A DNA stretch of 64,000 nucleotides from JAIBDK01 sp965261915. GTDB lineage: Bacteria > Pseudomonadota > Gammaproteobacteria > Arenicellales > Poriferihabitantaceae. The stretch is from NCBI GenBank assembly GCA_965261915.1, contig CBDHDW010000013.1, positions 3,224,001-3,288,000 on the forward strand. Direction: 5' to 3'. Below the pieces are notes generated by a model. That model did not search any database, was not told the DNA's origin, and saw only the letters and a list, made by a program, of their open reading frames with translations. Below, piece after piece: positions 34,580 to 44,813 of the stretch (within the stretch, counting starts at the first letter, position 1; each line of letters opens with the position of its first letter). The position numbers were made by a program, and so were the translations under genes.

Positions 34580-37500
34580 ATGAGAGATATTTTTAATCTT
34601 TTCAAACAAACCGATATAGTTGAAGACTTTGATTCAATTCGGGTAAGCATTGCATCACCCGAAAAAATTAGGTCATGGTCTTTCGGCGAAGTAAAAAAGC
34701 CAGAGACCATCAACTACCGAACGTTTCGACCTGAGCGCGATGGATTGTTCTGCGCAAAGCTTTTTGGTCCAGTAAGCGACTACGAATGCCTGTGTGGAAA
34801 ATACAAGCGTTTGAAGCACAGAGGGGTTATCTGTGAGAAGTGTGGCGTTGAAGTTACCTTGTCCAAGGTGCGACGTGAGCGTATGGGGCATATTGAACTG
34901 GCTGCGCCATGTACACATATCTGGTTTTTAAAATCATTGCCTTCACGTCTCGGACTGTTGTTGGATATGACCGTTCGCGAGATGGAGCGGGTTCTTTATT
35001 TTGAAGCCTACGTCATAATCGATCCTGGCATCACTGAGTTTGAGCGTGGAGGCCTGCTTACTGAGGAGTCCTATCTTGACGCGATTGAGACCTTTGGTGA
35101 TGAATTCGAAGTGGGCATGGGTGCTGAAGCGATCCGTGCGTTGCTAAAAGAAATTGATCTTGAAGAAGAAGCTTCAATGCTGCGGGAAGAGCTTGATGCC
35201 ACAAAATCCGAAACCAAGATTAAAAAATTCTCCAGCCGTCTGAAAGTTATCGAAGCTTTTATTAGTTCGGGTAACAACCCGGCGTGGATGATTATGGATG
35301 TATTGCCGGTTCTTCCGCCTGATCTGCGTCCTTTGGTACCGTTGGAAGGCGGTCGGTTTGCAACTTCTGATTTGAATGATCTGTATCGTCGGGTTATTAA
35401 TCGGAATAATCGTTTAAAAAGACTTCTGGATTTGAATGCGCCGGATCTGATTGTTCGTAACGAAAAAAGAATGCTGCAGGAAGCGGTCGATGCAATGCTC
35501 GACAATGGCCGACGCGGAAAAGCAATTACGGGTGCCAATAAACGTCAGTTGAAATCGATTTCTGACATGATTAAAGGCAAGCAGGGTCGCTTCCGTCAGA
35601 ACCTTTTGGGAAAACGTGTAGATTACTCTGGCCGTTCAGTAATCGTAGTAGGTCCAACATTAAAACTGCATCAGTGCGGTCTGCCGAAGAAAATGGCGCT
35701 GGAATTATTCAAGCCATTTATATTCAGCAAACTGGAGTTGAGAGGACTGGTGGCGACCATTAAGCAAGCCAAGAAAATGGTCGAATCTGAGAGTGCTGAA
35801 GTTTGGGATATCCTCGAAGAAGTCATTCGTGAACACCCGATAATGCTGAACCGGGCGCCAACCCTTCACCGTTTAGGCATACAGGCGTTTGAGCCCGTTC
35901 TTATTGAAGGTAAGGCGATTCAGCTTCACCCATTGGTTTGTACGCCGTACAACGCCGACTTTGACGGAGACCAAATGGCGGTACACGTGCCGTTGTCCAT
36001 CGAAGCCCAGCTTGAGGCCCGTAGTCTGATGATGTCCACGAACAATGTCCTGTCTCCCGCGAACGGTGAGCCTATCATTGTGCCATCCCAGGATATCGTT
36101 TTGGGGCTGTACTACATGACTCGCGAAAGCGCAGATGCTGTTGGAACGGGTGGCTTTTATTCGGACATCAATGAAATCCGCCGTGCCTGGGAAACCCATC
36201 AAGTGCATTTGCACGCAAGAATCAAAATTCGCCTACCTGTATACGATGCAGATGGTCAGTCAACGGGTGAAACCACTGTCGTTGATACCACTGTGGGTCG
36301 TGCCCTGTTATCGGAAATTCTACCAACCAAGCTGGATTTCAGTTTGATTGATCGGCCGATGAAGAAGAAAACCATATCTGAATTAATTAACGTTTGCTAT
36401 CGTGAAGCGGGTTTAAAGGATACGGTCATTCTTGCGGACCAGTTGATGTACACCGGATTCAAAATGGCGGCACTTGCCGGTGTTTCCATTGGTATTGACG
36501 ATATGGTGATCCCTGACAGTAAAGCTAAAATTCTTGATATTGCCCAAAAAGAAGTAGTGGAAATTCAGGAGCAGTTCAATGCAGGCCTGTTAACCGATGG
36601 TGAACGATACAACAAGGTTATTGATATCTGGACACGAACCAGTGAGCAGGTCGCCGATTCAATGATGGCCGAACTCGGTGTTGATACCGTTATTAACAAG
36701 GATGGTGAAAGCGTAAAACAAGACTCTTTCAATTCAATCTATATGATGGCCGATTCCGGGGCGAGGGGTTCTCACGCTCAAATCAGACAGCTTGCTGGTA
36801 TGCGAGGTTTGATGGCCAAACCAGATGGCTCGATCATTGAAACACCGATTACGGCGAACTTTCGCGAAGGCTTGAACGTACTGCAGTACTTTATTTCCAC
36901 TCACGGTGCACGTAAAGGTTTGGCCGATACGGCATTGAAGACTGCAAACTCTGGATACCTCACTCGACGATTAGTCGATGTCTGCCAGGATCTGGTTGTT
37001 ACTGAAGTGGATTGCGGTACAGAACGTGGATTACTCCGCGAAGCCCAGGTGCAGGGCGGCGAAGTGGTTGTTCCGTTAAGCGATCGAATTCTTGGCCGAT
37101 ATGTGGTGGACGATATCATTGATCCGGTTACGGATGAGGTGTTGGTTTCTCGAGATCAGATGATCGATGAAAATCTGGTTAAACTGGTTGAGCAGGCCAA
37201 TGTCCACGAAGTGGTCGTACGTTCCGCAGTAACCTGTGAAACCCGTCATGGCGTTTGTACCAAATGTTACGGACGTGATTTAGGTCGAGGCCATCCAATC
37301 AATATCGGTGAGGCTGTTGGTGTTATTGCAGCACAGTCTATTGGTGAACCTGGAACCCAGTTAACCATGCGTACTTTCCATATCGGTGGTGCAGTATCGG
37401 GTTCTTCGGTAGTTAGTAATATAGAACTGAAAAACCAGGGTAAGATTCATCTGAAAGGTGCAAAGCGGGTTGAAAATACCGACGGTAAGCAAGTGGTGGT

Positions 37501-38809
37501 TAGCCGATCCAGTGAACTGGTCGTTCAGGACGATCAGGGTCGTGATCGTGAGCGTCACAAATTGCCTTATGGTGCCGTGCTCAGTGTTAACGAAGGTTCT
37601 GACGTTAGTATCGGCGATATCGTTGCTACCTGGGATCCGCATACCCACCCAATCGTGACGGAAGTTGCGGGTAAGGTTGTGTTTACCGATATGGAAGAAG
37701 GCGTAACCGTTAACATGCAAACTGACGAGCTTACCGGTAAAAGTACCTACGCGGTTCTGGATCCGCAGCGTCGTCGCGGCAGTGCACTGGATATCAAACC
37801 GACGATTAGTTTGGTTGATGAATCCGGTGAGCCGGTTAAAATTCCAGGTACTGATGTCGATGCGCGATACCAATTGCCCCCTGAGTCAATTGTTATGCTC
37901 GAAGACGGTCAACAAATCAGCAGTGGTGACGTTGTCGCACGTATTCCTCAGGAATCGTCGAAAACGCGCGATATTACAGGTGGTCTACCGCGTGTGGCCG
38001 AGCTGTTTGAAGCGCGTAAGCCTAAAGAGCCTGCGATTCTGGCCGAAGCCACCGGCGTCATTTCGTTTGGTAAGGAAACCAAAAGCAAGCATCGATTGGT
38101 TATTACCAGCAGCGACGGTGAATCCAACAGTAACCTGATCCCGAAAACGCGCCGTATTAATGTGTTTGAAGGTGAAACTGTCGAACGTGGCGAAGTTGTT
38201 GTTGATGGACCGCCTCTTGCAAGTGATATTCTCGAATATCGCGGTATAGAAGCGTTAGCTGATTATATTGTCAATGAAGTTCAGGATGTATACCAGTTAC
38301 AGGGTGTAAAAATTAATGACAAGCACATCGAAGTTATCGTTCGGCAAATGCTGCGCAAAGTCAAGGTGGTTGATGTTGGCGATAGTCAGTATCTGCCTGG
38401 TGAACAGACAGAAAAGGCGACATTGCTGGAAATCAACGACCAGCTTGCCGCCGACGGCAAGCAAGTCGCGACATTCGAGCCTGTATTGCTGGGCATCACC
38501 AAAGCATCATTAACCACTGAATCGTTTATTTCTGCCGCTTCTTTCCAGGAAACCACGCGCGTTCTAACCAATGCGTCAGTGAATGGCAAAATCGACAAGC
38601 TTCGCGGCTTGAAAGAAAATGTCATTGTTGGTCGATTGATCCCGGCGGGTACAGGTCTTGCATTTCATCAAGATCGAAAGCGTGCTCGATTGGAAAATAT
38701 CTCTAAAAATCAAGAGCTTGAAGACCTTTTAGGAGGCGGAGAAGAGCTTGTGGGAGAGCTTGATGAGATCGTAATCGATGATCAGCCTGAGGCCGCTGCT
38801 GCGAAATAA
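34580..38809 (+). CDS. rpoC: RNA polymerase beta' subunit
   Basis: Holds the catalytic Mg2+ in NADFDGDQMAVH. The 1409-residue protein has the N-terminal zinc ribbon CLCGKYKRLKHRGVICEKCG, the clamp/bridge region and the second zinc site CETRHGVCTKCYGRDL, followed by AAQSIGEPGTQLTMRTFH of the trigger-loop region. It ends in an acidic tail (GELDEIVIDDQPEAAAAK). GAGGCAGC precedes the ATG, 96 bp after rpoB. Confidence 0.98.
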   Translation: MRDIFNLFKQTDIVEDFDSIRVSIASPEKIRSWSFGEVKKPETINYRTFRPERDGLFCAKLFGPVSDYECLCGKYKRLKHRGVICEKCGVEVTLSKVRRERMGHIELAAPCTHIWFLKSLPSRLGLLLDMTVREMERVLYFEAYVIIDPGITEFERGGLLTEESYLDAIETFGDEFEVGMGAEAIRALLKEIDLEEEASMLREELDATKSETKIKKFSSRLKVIEAFISSGNNPAWMIMDVLPVLPPDLRPLVPLEGGRFATSDLNDLYRRVINRNNRLKRLLDLNAPDLIVRNEKRMLQEAVDAMLDNGRRGKAITGANKRQLKSISDMIKGKQGRFRQNLLGKRVDYSGRSVIVVGPTLKLHQCGLPKKMALELFKPFIFSKLELRGLVATIKQAKKMVESESAEVWDILEEVIREHPIMLNRAPTLHRLGIQAFEPVLIEGKAIQLHPLVCTPYNADFDGDQMAVHVPLSIEAQLEARSLMMSTNNVLSPANGEPIIVPSQDIVLGLYYMTRESADAVGTGGFYSDINEIRRAWETHQVHLHARIKIRLPVYDADGQSTGETTVVDTTVGRALLSEILPTKLDFSLIDRPMKKKTISELINVCYREAGLKDTVILADQLMYTGFKMAALAGVSIGIDDMVIPDSKAKILDIAQKEVVEIQEQFNAGLLTDGERYNKVIDIWTRTSEQVADSMMAELGVDTVINKDGESVKQDSFNSIYMMADSGARGSHAQIRQLAGMRGLMAKPDGSIIETPITANFREGLNVLQYFISTHGARKGLADTALKTANSGYLTRRLVDVCQDLVVTEVDCGTERGLLREAQVQGGEVVVPLSDRILGRYVVDDIIDPVTDEVLVSRDQMIDENLVKLVEQANVHEVVVRSAVTCETRHGVCTKCYGRDLGRGHPINIGEAVGVIAAQSIGEPGTQLTMRTFHIGGAVSGSSVVSNIELKNQGKIHLKGAKRVENTDGKQVVVSRSSELVVQDDQGRDRERHKLPYGAVLSVNEGSDVSIGDIVATWDPHTHPIVTEVAGKVVFTDMEEGVTVNMQTDELTGKSTYAVLDPQRRRGSALDIKPTISLVDESGEPVKIPGTDVDARYQLPPESIVMLEDGQQISSGDVVARIPQESSKTRDITGGLPRVAELFEARKPKEPAILAEATGVISFGKETKSKHRLVITSSDGESNSNLIPKTRRINVFEGETVERGEVVVDGPPLASDILEYRGIEALADYIVNEVQDVYQLQGVKINDKHIEVIVRQMLRKVKVVDVGDSQYLPGEQTEKATLLEINDQLAADGKQVATFEPVLLGITKASLTTESFISAASFQETTRVLTNASVNGKIDKLRGLKENVIVGRLIPAGTGLAFHQDRKRARLENISKNQELEDLLGGGEELVGELDEIVIDDQPEAAAAK

Positions 38810-38852
38810 ACAAATACGCCGGGAGTGTCGCTGAATTAGGGCGTTTTCGCTC

Positions 38853-38881
38853 TTGACAGTGGTCTCCCCACAACATAGAAT
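38853..38881 (+). promoter_or_regulatory. Predicted str-operon promoter
   Basis: Perfect TTGACA (38853-38858), exact 17-bp spacer and TAGAAT (38876-38881), then the GC-rich discriminator CGCCGCCC. It would drive rpsL-rpsG-fusA-tuf and probably the ribosomal operons beyond. Confidence 0.8.
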
Positions 38882-38999
38882 CGCCGCCCTCCTGAGCTGT
38901 CGGAATTCTGGGAAAATTCTCGAAAGACGTTGAATTTCCTTGTTTTTTCGGATCATTTGATCAGGAGAAAGGTATAAACATTTTAGAAAATTTGAGCGA

Positions 39000-39374
39000 A
39001 TGCCAACACTAAATCAACTGGTTCGAAAACCACGACAAAAACAGGTTAAGAAATCCAGCGTTCCGGCGTTGCAGGCTTGCCCTCAGAAACGTGGTGTATG
39101 TACCCGTGTTTATACAACGACACCGAAAAAGCCTAACTCTGCATTAAGAAAAGTTGCGCGTGTTCGGTTAACTAATGGTTTTGAAGTAACTACTTACATC
39201 GGTGGTGAAGGACACAACCTGCAAGAGCACTCCGTAGTGCTATTGCGAGGCGGCAGGGTAAAAGACCTTCCGGGTGTACGCTATCACACTGTACGTGGTG
39301 CTTTGGATACTTCTGGCGTGTCTGATCGTCGCCAGGGGCGTTCCAAGTATGGTGCTAAACGACCCAAGTCGTAA
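39000..39374 (+). CDS. rpsL: 30S ribosomal protein S12
   Basis: Decoding-centre protein; 124 residues, with the conserved TTPKKPNSALRKVARVRL and RGGRVKDLPGVRYH loops that hold the lysines altered in streptomycin resistance, here of the sensitive type. No Shine-Dalgarno lies at the usual distance; an AGGAGAAAGG is about 30 nt upstream. Confidence 0.97.
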   Translation: MPTLNQLVRKPRQKQVKKSSVPALQACPQKRGVCTRVYTTTPKKPNSALRKVARVRLTNGFEVTTYIGGEGHNLQEHSVVLLRGGRVKDLPGVRYHTVRGALDTSGVSDRRQGRSKYGAKRPKS

Positions 39375-39771
39375 TCTGATTCAAGGTCGGTCAGACACTT
39401 TTTGACAATTTAAGGGCTGAGTTTAAGCCCAGAGCAGTAAGCTGCAGCAGCCGGTTTTTATACGGAAGCTGAACGTTACTGCCAAACCCTAAACTCCCGA
39501 ACCTTTGGTTATTCCTGAGGGGGGTTGGCTCTTCTGAACGGTGAAATTCGTTTATTAGAGCGTATATTTATGGAATGACCAGATTAGATTGCCAGATATC
39601 TGGCACCAGACCTTTGCGAAAGCCTGGGCGGGATAGCTCGCTCGGAATTTTTTGCCAGGGTTGAATGTTTGTGATTAGTGCGTTGCAGAATCCTGTCTGG
39701 GGATGCGGTGGACTAAGGCAAATGAAAACGAATGTAAACAGAAGCTTAAGCTAGCGTTAAAAAACCAAGTT
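39375..39771 (+). promoter_or_regulatory. 397-bp rpsL-rpsG spacer with several hairpins
   Basis: In E. coli this spacer is about 100 nt and binds S7. Here it is four times longer and has no plausible gene. Visible structures are GGGCT/AGCCC near 39412-39430 and the palindrome GCCAGATATCTGGC near 39590-39605. No promoter or terminator is convincing. An in-frame GTG/TTG extension of rpsG to 39703 is rejected because it would add 23 residues not seen in S7. Confidence 0.5.
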
Positions 39772-40242
39772 ATGCCAAGAAGAAGAGAAGTCCCAAAGCG
39801 GAGAATTTTGTCGGATCCAAAGTACAAGGATCAAACAATCGCAAAATTTATCAACATCATGATGCTCGATGGAAAGAAATCCATAGCTGAAAAAATCATG
39901 TATGGTGCGTTGGATATTATCAAGCAAAGGGGTAAAGAAGACCCGGTTGATATTTTCAACGTTGCGTTGGAAAACGTCAGCCCTGGTGTTGAGGTGAAAA
40001 GCCGTCGAGTCGGTGGTGCAACCTACCAGGTGCCGGTTGAAGTACGTCCCAATCGTCAAATGGCGTTAGCGATGCGCTGGTTGGTTGATGCTTCCAGAAA
40101 GCGCAACGAAAAATCCATGACTGCGCGGCTTGCGGGTGAATTGATGGATGCTTCTGAAGAGCGCGGCAGTGCGGTGAAGAAGCGTGAAGACACCCACAAA
40201 ATGGCTGAAGCGAACAAAGCTTTCTCACATTACCGTTTCTAA
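39772..40242 (+). CDS. rpsG: 30S ribosomal protein S7
   Basis: Primary 16S 3'-domain binder and repressor of the str operon. The ATG at 39772 gives MPRRREVPKRRILSDPKY, the standard S7 start, and a 156-residue protein. The signature ARLAGELMDASEERGSAVKK and the C-terminal HKMAEANKAFSHYRF are intact. Confidence 0.97.
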   Translation: MPRRREVPKRRILSDPKYKDQTIAKFINIMMLDGKKSIAEKIMYGALDIIKQRGKEDPVDIFNVALENVSPGVEVKSRRVGGATYQVPVEVRPNRQMALAMRWLVDASRKRNEKSMTARLAGELMDASEERGSAVKKREDTHKMAEANKAFSHYRF

Positions 40243-40268
40243 GAACGCATAGCATCCCATCTCGAACA

Positions 40269-42362
40269 ATGGCACGTACCACTCCACTCGAACGTTATCG
40301 CAATATTGGCATAATGGCCCATATTGATGCGGGTAAAACGACGACGACGGAACGCGTGTTGTTTTACACTGGAATTTCCCACAAGATTGGCGAAGTTCAC
40401 GATGGTAATGCGGTAATGGACTGGATGGAACAGGAGCAGGAACGCGGTATTACCATAACTTCTGCGGCAACTACGTGTTTTTGGTCCGGAATGGATAAAA
40501 GCCTCCCAGAACACCGTATCAATATCATTGACACGCCAGGCCACGTTGATTTCACCATTGAAGTTGAGCGGTCTTTACGTGTTCTTGATGGCGCTGTTGC
40601 GGTATTTTGCGCTGTAGGCGGAGTTGAGCCTCAGTCTGAGACGGTATGGCGTCAAGCGAATAAATATAGTGTGCCGCGTATGGCATTCGTTAATAAAATG
40701 GATCGTACCGGTGCAGATTTCCTGCGTGTGGTAGCTCAAATCGAATCTCGCCTTGGTGCAAATCCGGTTGTCATGCAGATCAATATTGGCGCTGAAGACC
40801 GGTTCCGGGGTGTTGTCGATCTGGTGAAAATGAAAGCAGTTTACTGGAGCGAAGACAACATGGGCGTTGAATTCGAATACCAGGATATCCCAGAAGAAAT
40901 TCAGGCGCAATGTGCAGAATACCGTGCGAAGCTGGTCGAGGCCGCAGCGGAAGCTAACGAAGAATTGATGGATCAGTTTTTCGAACACGGCGATCTTGGC
41001 GAACAACAGATTAAACAGGGTATTCGCGAGCGCACCCTGAAGAATGAAATAATCCCGGTCTTGTGTGGCACCGCTTTCAAAAATAAAGGTGTGCAGACAA
41101 TGCTGGACGCTGTCATCGACTATATACCGAGCCCGTTGGAAGTCGCGGCTATAAACGGCATCGCGGAAGATGGGGAAACTGAAATCCGCCGCGAATCCGA
41201 TGACAACGAAGCGTTTTCAGCTCTGGCCTTTAAAATCATGTCCGATCCGTTTTTTGGCCAACTGGTTTTTTTCCGTGTGTACTCTGGATGCATAAAAACA
41301 GGCGACACTGTGTTGAATTCAGTAAAGGGCAAGAAAGAACGTATTGGCCGAATACTGCAAATGCACTCCAACGATCGTGAAGATATCAAAGAAGTTCGAG
41401 CCGGAGATATCGCTGCGGCTGTTGGTCTGAAAAGCATCACTACAGGTGACACGCTGTGCGCGCCGGATTCTGTTGTTGTGCTGGAAAGAATGGAATTCCC
41501 GGATCCGGTAATTTCTCAGGCGGTTGAGCCGAAAACCAAATCCGACCAGGAAAAATTGGGTATCGCGCTGGGTAAACTTGCGCAGGAAGATCCTTCATTC
41601 CGGGTACGTTCCGATGAAGAATCTGGCCAGACCATCATTTCTGGGATGGGCGAATTACATCTGGAAATCATCATCGATCGGTTGAAGCGCGAATTTAGTG
41701 TCGATGCCAACATCGGTAAGCCTCAGGTGGCGTATCGTGAAACGATTACCAAAACGGTTGAACAGGAGCATAAATACGCCAAGCAAACTGGCGGGCGCGG
41801 TCAATACGGCCATGTTGTTATTAAGCTGGAACCGCAGGAATTAGGCGCTGGCTACGAATTTGCTGATGAAATAAAAGGCGGCGTGGTGCCTCGTGAATAT
41901 ATTCCTGCAGTGGACAAGGGAATTCAGGATGCCATGCAGTCCGGTGTTATTGCGGGATACCCGATAATTGATGTCAAAGCGACTTTATTTTTTGGCTCAT
42001 ACCATGATGTTGACTCTTCAGAGCATGCTTTTAAAGCTGCGGGAAGCATGGCGTTTCGCGAAGGCGCAAGAAATGCAAATCCGGTTCTGCTGGAGCCGAT
42101 GATGGCAGTAGAGGTGGTTTCACCGGAAGAGTATATGGGTAGCGTAAACGGTGATTTGAGTTCTCGAAGAGGCTTGATTCGCGAAATGGAAGACTCCCCC
42201 AGCGGTAAAGTGGTTCGCGCTGAAGTGCCTTTGTCTGAAATGTTTGGATACGCAACAGCATTGCGTTCGGCAACCCAGGGTCGGGCGAACTACACCATGG
42301 AATTTAAAAAGTATTCACCCGTTCCGGAAAGTGTGGTCGGTGCAATCAGGAACGCTGCCTAA
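40269..42362 (+). CDS. fusA: Elongation factor G
   Basis: Translocase GTPase and, with RRF, ribosome recycling factor. It is 697 residues, with P-loop AHIDAGKTTTTERVL, DTPGHVDF, NKMDRTGADF and the domain IV loop with GGVVPREYIPAVDKG. It begins 26 bp after rpsG and has no clear Shine-Dalgarno, so translation may depend on coupling with rpsG. Confidence 0.98.
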   Translation: MARTTPLERYRNIGIMAHIDAGKTTTTERVLFYTGISHKIGEVHDGNAVMDWMEQEQERGITITSAATTCFWSGMDKSLPEHRINIIDTPGHVDFTIEVERSLRVLDGAVAVFCAVGGVEPQSETVWRQANKYSVPRMAFVNKMDRTGADFLRVVAQIESRLGANPVVMQINIGAEDRFRGVVDLVKMKAVYWSEDNMGVEFEYQDIPEEIQAQCAEYRAKLVEAAAEANEELMDQFFEHGDLGEQQIKQGIRERTLKNEIIPVLCGTAFKNKGVQTMLDAVIDYIPSPLEVAAINGIAEDGETEIRRESDDNEAFSALAFKIMSDPFFGQLVFFRVYSGCIKTGDTVLNSVKGKKERIGRILQMHSNDREDIKEVRAGDIAAAVGLKSITTGDTLCAPDSVVVLERMEFPDPVISQAVEPKTKSDQEKLGIALGKLAQEDPSFRVRSDEESGQTIISGMGELHLEIIIDRLKREFSVDANIGKPQVAYRETITKTVEQEHKYAKQTGGRGQYGHVVIKLEPQELGAGYEFADEIKGGVVPREYIPAVDKGIQDAMQSGVIAGYPIIDVKATLFFGSYHDVDSSEHAFKAAGSMAFREGARNANPVLLEPMMAVEVVSPEEYMGSVNGDLSSRRGLIREMEDSPSGKVVRAEVPLSEMFGYATALRSATQGRANYTMEFKKYSPVPESVVGAIRNAA

Positions 42363-42452
42363 GATAGCGATTATTAAAATAATTTTTGCAAACAGAATTT
42401 AATAAACAAATTAACGAACTAACATATTTAAAAGATTTTTTAGGAGATAACC

Positions 42453-43646
42453 ATGTCTAAAGAGAGATTTGAGAGAACGAAGCCGCATGTAAATGTGGGC
42501 ACGATTGGTCACGTAGATCACGGTAAGACCACGCTGACAGCGGCGATGACGAAAGTATTGTCATCCCGGTTTGGCGGCACAGACGCGAAAGCGTTTGACG
42601 AGATTGACAATGCCCCGGAAGAACGCGAAAGAGGTATTACGATCGCGACGGCACACGTTGAATACGAAACAGAAGGCCGACACTACGCCCACGTAGACTG
42701 TCCGGGGCACGCGGACTATGTTAAGAACATGATTACCGGTGCAGCGCAGATGGACGGTGCCATTCTGGTTTGTTCGGCGGCGGATGGTCCGATGCCGCAA
42801 ACCCGTGAGCACATCCTGTTGGCGCGTCAGGTTGGCGTGCCTTACATTGTTGTGTTTCTGAACAAAGCTGACATGGTAGACGATGAAGAGCTGCTGGAAC
42901 TGGTTGAAATGGAGGTGCGTGAACTGCTGGATGCTTATGAATTTCCGGGAGACGACACCCCAATTGTTATCGGAAGTGCGCTAAAAGCGCTTGAAGGCGA
43001 TACATCCGATATTGGCGAAGGCGCTATTTTGAAATTGGCAGAAGCACTGGATACTTATATTCCGGAGCCGGAGCGTAAAGTTGACGGTGACTTTTTGATG
43101 CCGGTAGAGGACGTATTCTCGATTTCAGGTCGCGGTACGGTGGTTACTGGTCGAATTGAACGCGGCGTTATCAAGGTCAACGAAGAAATTGAGGTTGTGG
43201 GTATCAGGGACACCATGAGAACGATTTGTACCGGTGTTGAGATGTTCCGCAAGTTGCTTGATGAAGGTCGGGCGGGTGACAACGTTGGTATTTTACTGCG
43301 GGGCACAAAGCGTGAAGAAGTTGAGCGTGGCCAGGTATTGGCGAAGCCGAAATCGATCACCCCGCATACGAAGTTTGAAGCAGAAGTGTACATTCTGTCG
43401 AAAGACGAAGGCGGCCGACATACGCCATTTTTCAACGGTTATCGTCCGCAGTTCTATTTCAGGACTACCGACGTGACAGGGGCTTGTGATCTGCCGGCAG
43501 ATATTGAAATGGTGATGCCTGGAGACAATGTTGCGATGACGGTTGAGTTAATTGCGCCGATTGCGATGGAAGACGGATTGCGGTTTGCGATACGAGAAGG
43601 CGGCCGTACCGTTGGTGCGGGCGTGGTGTCTAAAATTATTGAGTGA
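42453..43646 (+). CDS. tufA: Elongation factor Tu, copy 2
   Basis: The str-operon copy of EF-Tu, 397 residues, and identical base for base to copy 1 at 25367-26560. Here the gene has a strong AGGAGA ribosome-binding site 8 nt before the ATG, so it is probably the main source of EF-Tu. It follows fusA and runs into rpsJ with a 55-bp gap, without the long S10 leader that L4 targets in E. coli. Confidence 0.98.
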   Translation: MSKERFERTKPHVNVGTIGHVDHGKTTLTAAMTKVLSSRFGGTDAKAFDEIDNAPEERERGITIATAHVEYETEGRHYAHVDCPGHADYVKNMITGAAQMDGAILVCSAADGPMPQTREHILLARQVGVPYIVVFLNKADMVDDEELLELVEMEVRELLDAYEFPGDDTPIVIGSALKALEGDTSDIGEGAILKLAEALDTYIPEPERKVDGDFLMPVEDVFSISGRGTVVTGRIERGVIKVNEEIEVVGIRDTMRTICTGVEMFRKLLDEGRAGDNVGILLRGTKREEVERGQVLAKPKSITPHTKFEAEVYILSKDEGGRHTPFFNGYRPQFYFRTTDVTGACDLPADIEMVMPGDNVAMTVELIAPIAMEDGLRFAIREGGRTVGAGVVSKIIE

Positions 43647-43701
43647 TTTCGCTGAAATTTCTGTAGCACAAAATCAAGTACATTTTTGAGTAAATTGAGT
43701 A

Positions 43702-44016
43702 ATGGTTGAAAGTCAAAAAATTCGCATTAGCCTGAAAGCGTTTGATCACAAATCGATCGATCGATCAGCTTTAGAGATCGTAGATACAGCGCGACGAACG
43801 GGTGCCCTGGTGATGGGCCCCATTCCGCTGCCTACAAAGATCGAAAAATTCACGCTGTTGCGGTCTCCCCATGTAAACAAAAAAGCAAGGGATCAGTTTG
43901 AGATCAGAACTCACAAACGAATTCTGGATATTGTTCAACCTACAGATAAGACTGTCGATGCTTTGATGAAGCTCGACCTTGCTGCAGGTGTTGACGTTGA
44001 AATCAAACTCAACTGA
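43702..44016 (+). CDS. rpsJ: 30S ribosomal protein S10
   Basis: Also known as NusE in antitermination with NusB. It is 104 residues, with KIRISLKAFDHKSID at the start and the RSPHVNKKARDQFEIRTHKR signature. First gene of the S10 operon; because it lies only 55 bp from tuf, the str and S10 operons are probably joined. Confidence 0.97.
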   Translation: MVESQKIRISLKAFDHKSIDRSALEIVDTARRTGALVMGPIPLPTKIEKFTLLRSPHVNKKARDQFEIRTHKRILDIVQPTDKTVDALMKLDLAAGVDVEIKLN

Positions 44017-44053
44017 CTTAACAGTAGATTAGAGATATAGAGCAGGTTACAAA

Positions 44054-44773
44054 ATGTCATTAGGACTTGTAGGAAAAAAAATCGGCATGACTCGGGTATT
44101 CACCGAAGAAGGTGTTTCCCGGCCAGTCACCGTTATCGAAGTGTTACCGAATAAGGTTACACAAATTAGAACCGAAGACTCAGATGGTTTTAACGGTTTG
44201 CAGGTGACTACCGGTGAACGTCGGGCAAATCGTGTTAGCAATGCAATGAAAGGCCATTTTGCCAAAGCGGGTGTTGAACCCGGTCGCGGTGTTTGGGAGT
44301 TTCGATTGAACGATGCTGCAGAAACCCAACTCGGTACTGAGCTGACAGTTGATTTGTTTTCAGAAGGTCAAAAAGTTGATGTCACCGGGCAAACCATTGG
44401 TAAAGGTTTTGCCGGTGTCATGAAGCGTCATGGTTTTAGCGGCGGCCGTGCTACTCACGGTAACTCCAAAGCGCATCGATTGGGCGGTTCGATTGGTAAT
44501 GCTCAAGATCCAGGACGTGTTTTCAAAGGCAAGAAAATGGCTGGCCATATGGGTGCTGGACAAGCTGCTCAGCAGAACCTCGACGTTGTTCGTGTTGATG
44601 GTGACAAAAACCTGATTCTGATCGCGGGCTCTATTCCCGGCTCAAAAGGTGCGGACGTGATTATTTGTCCTGCTGTCAAATCCAAAGATACGTTAACAAT
44701 CCCTACAGGACTGGAAGTTGCCGCCGAAGAACAACCGCAAGTTGATGAAGCAGCAGCTGAGAATGCAGAATAA
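44054..44773 (+). CDS. rplC: 50S ribosomal protein L3, C-terminally extended
   Basis: Early assembly protein near the peptidyl transferase centre, with LGLVGKKIGMTRVF, FSGGRATHGNSKAHRLGGSI and GKKMAGHMGAGQ (methylated Gln in relatives). At 239 residues it exceeds the usual about 209-212. The excess is an acidic tail after VICPAVKSKDTL (ending AAEEQPQVDEAAAENAE), with no known function. Confidence 0.96.
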   Translation: MSLGLVGKKIGMTRVFTEEGVSRPVTVIEVLPNKVTQIRTEDSDGFNGLQVTTGERRANRVSNAMKGHFAKAGVEPGRGVWEFRLNDAAETQLGTELTVDLFSEGQKVDVTGQTIGKGFAGVMKRHGFSGGRATHGNSKAHRLGGSIGNAQDPGRVFKGKKMAGHMGAGQAAQQNLDVVRVDGDKNLILIAGSIPGSKGADVIICPAVKSKDTLTIPTGLEVAAEEQPQVDEAAAENAE

Positions 44774-44813
44774 GCGTTTCGCAAGTTAGCTTTGAACAAG
44801 AAAAGATAAAGAT

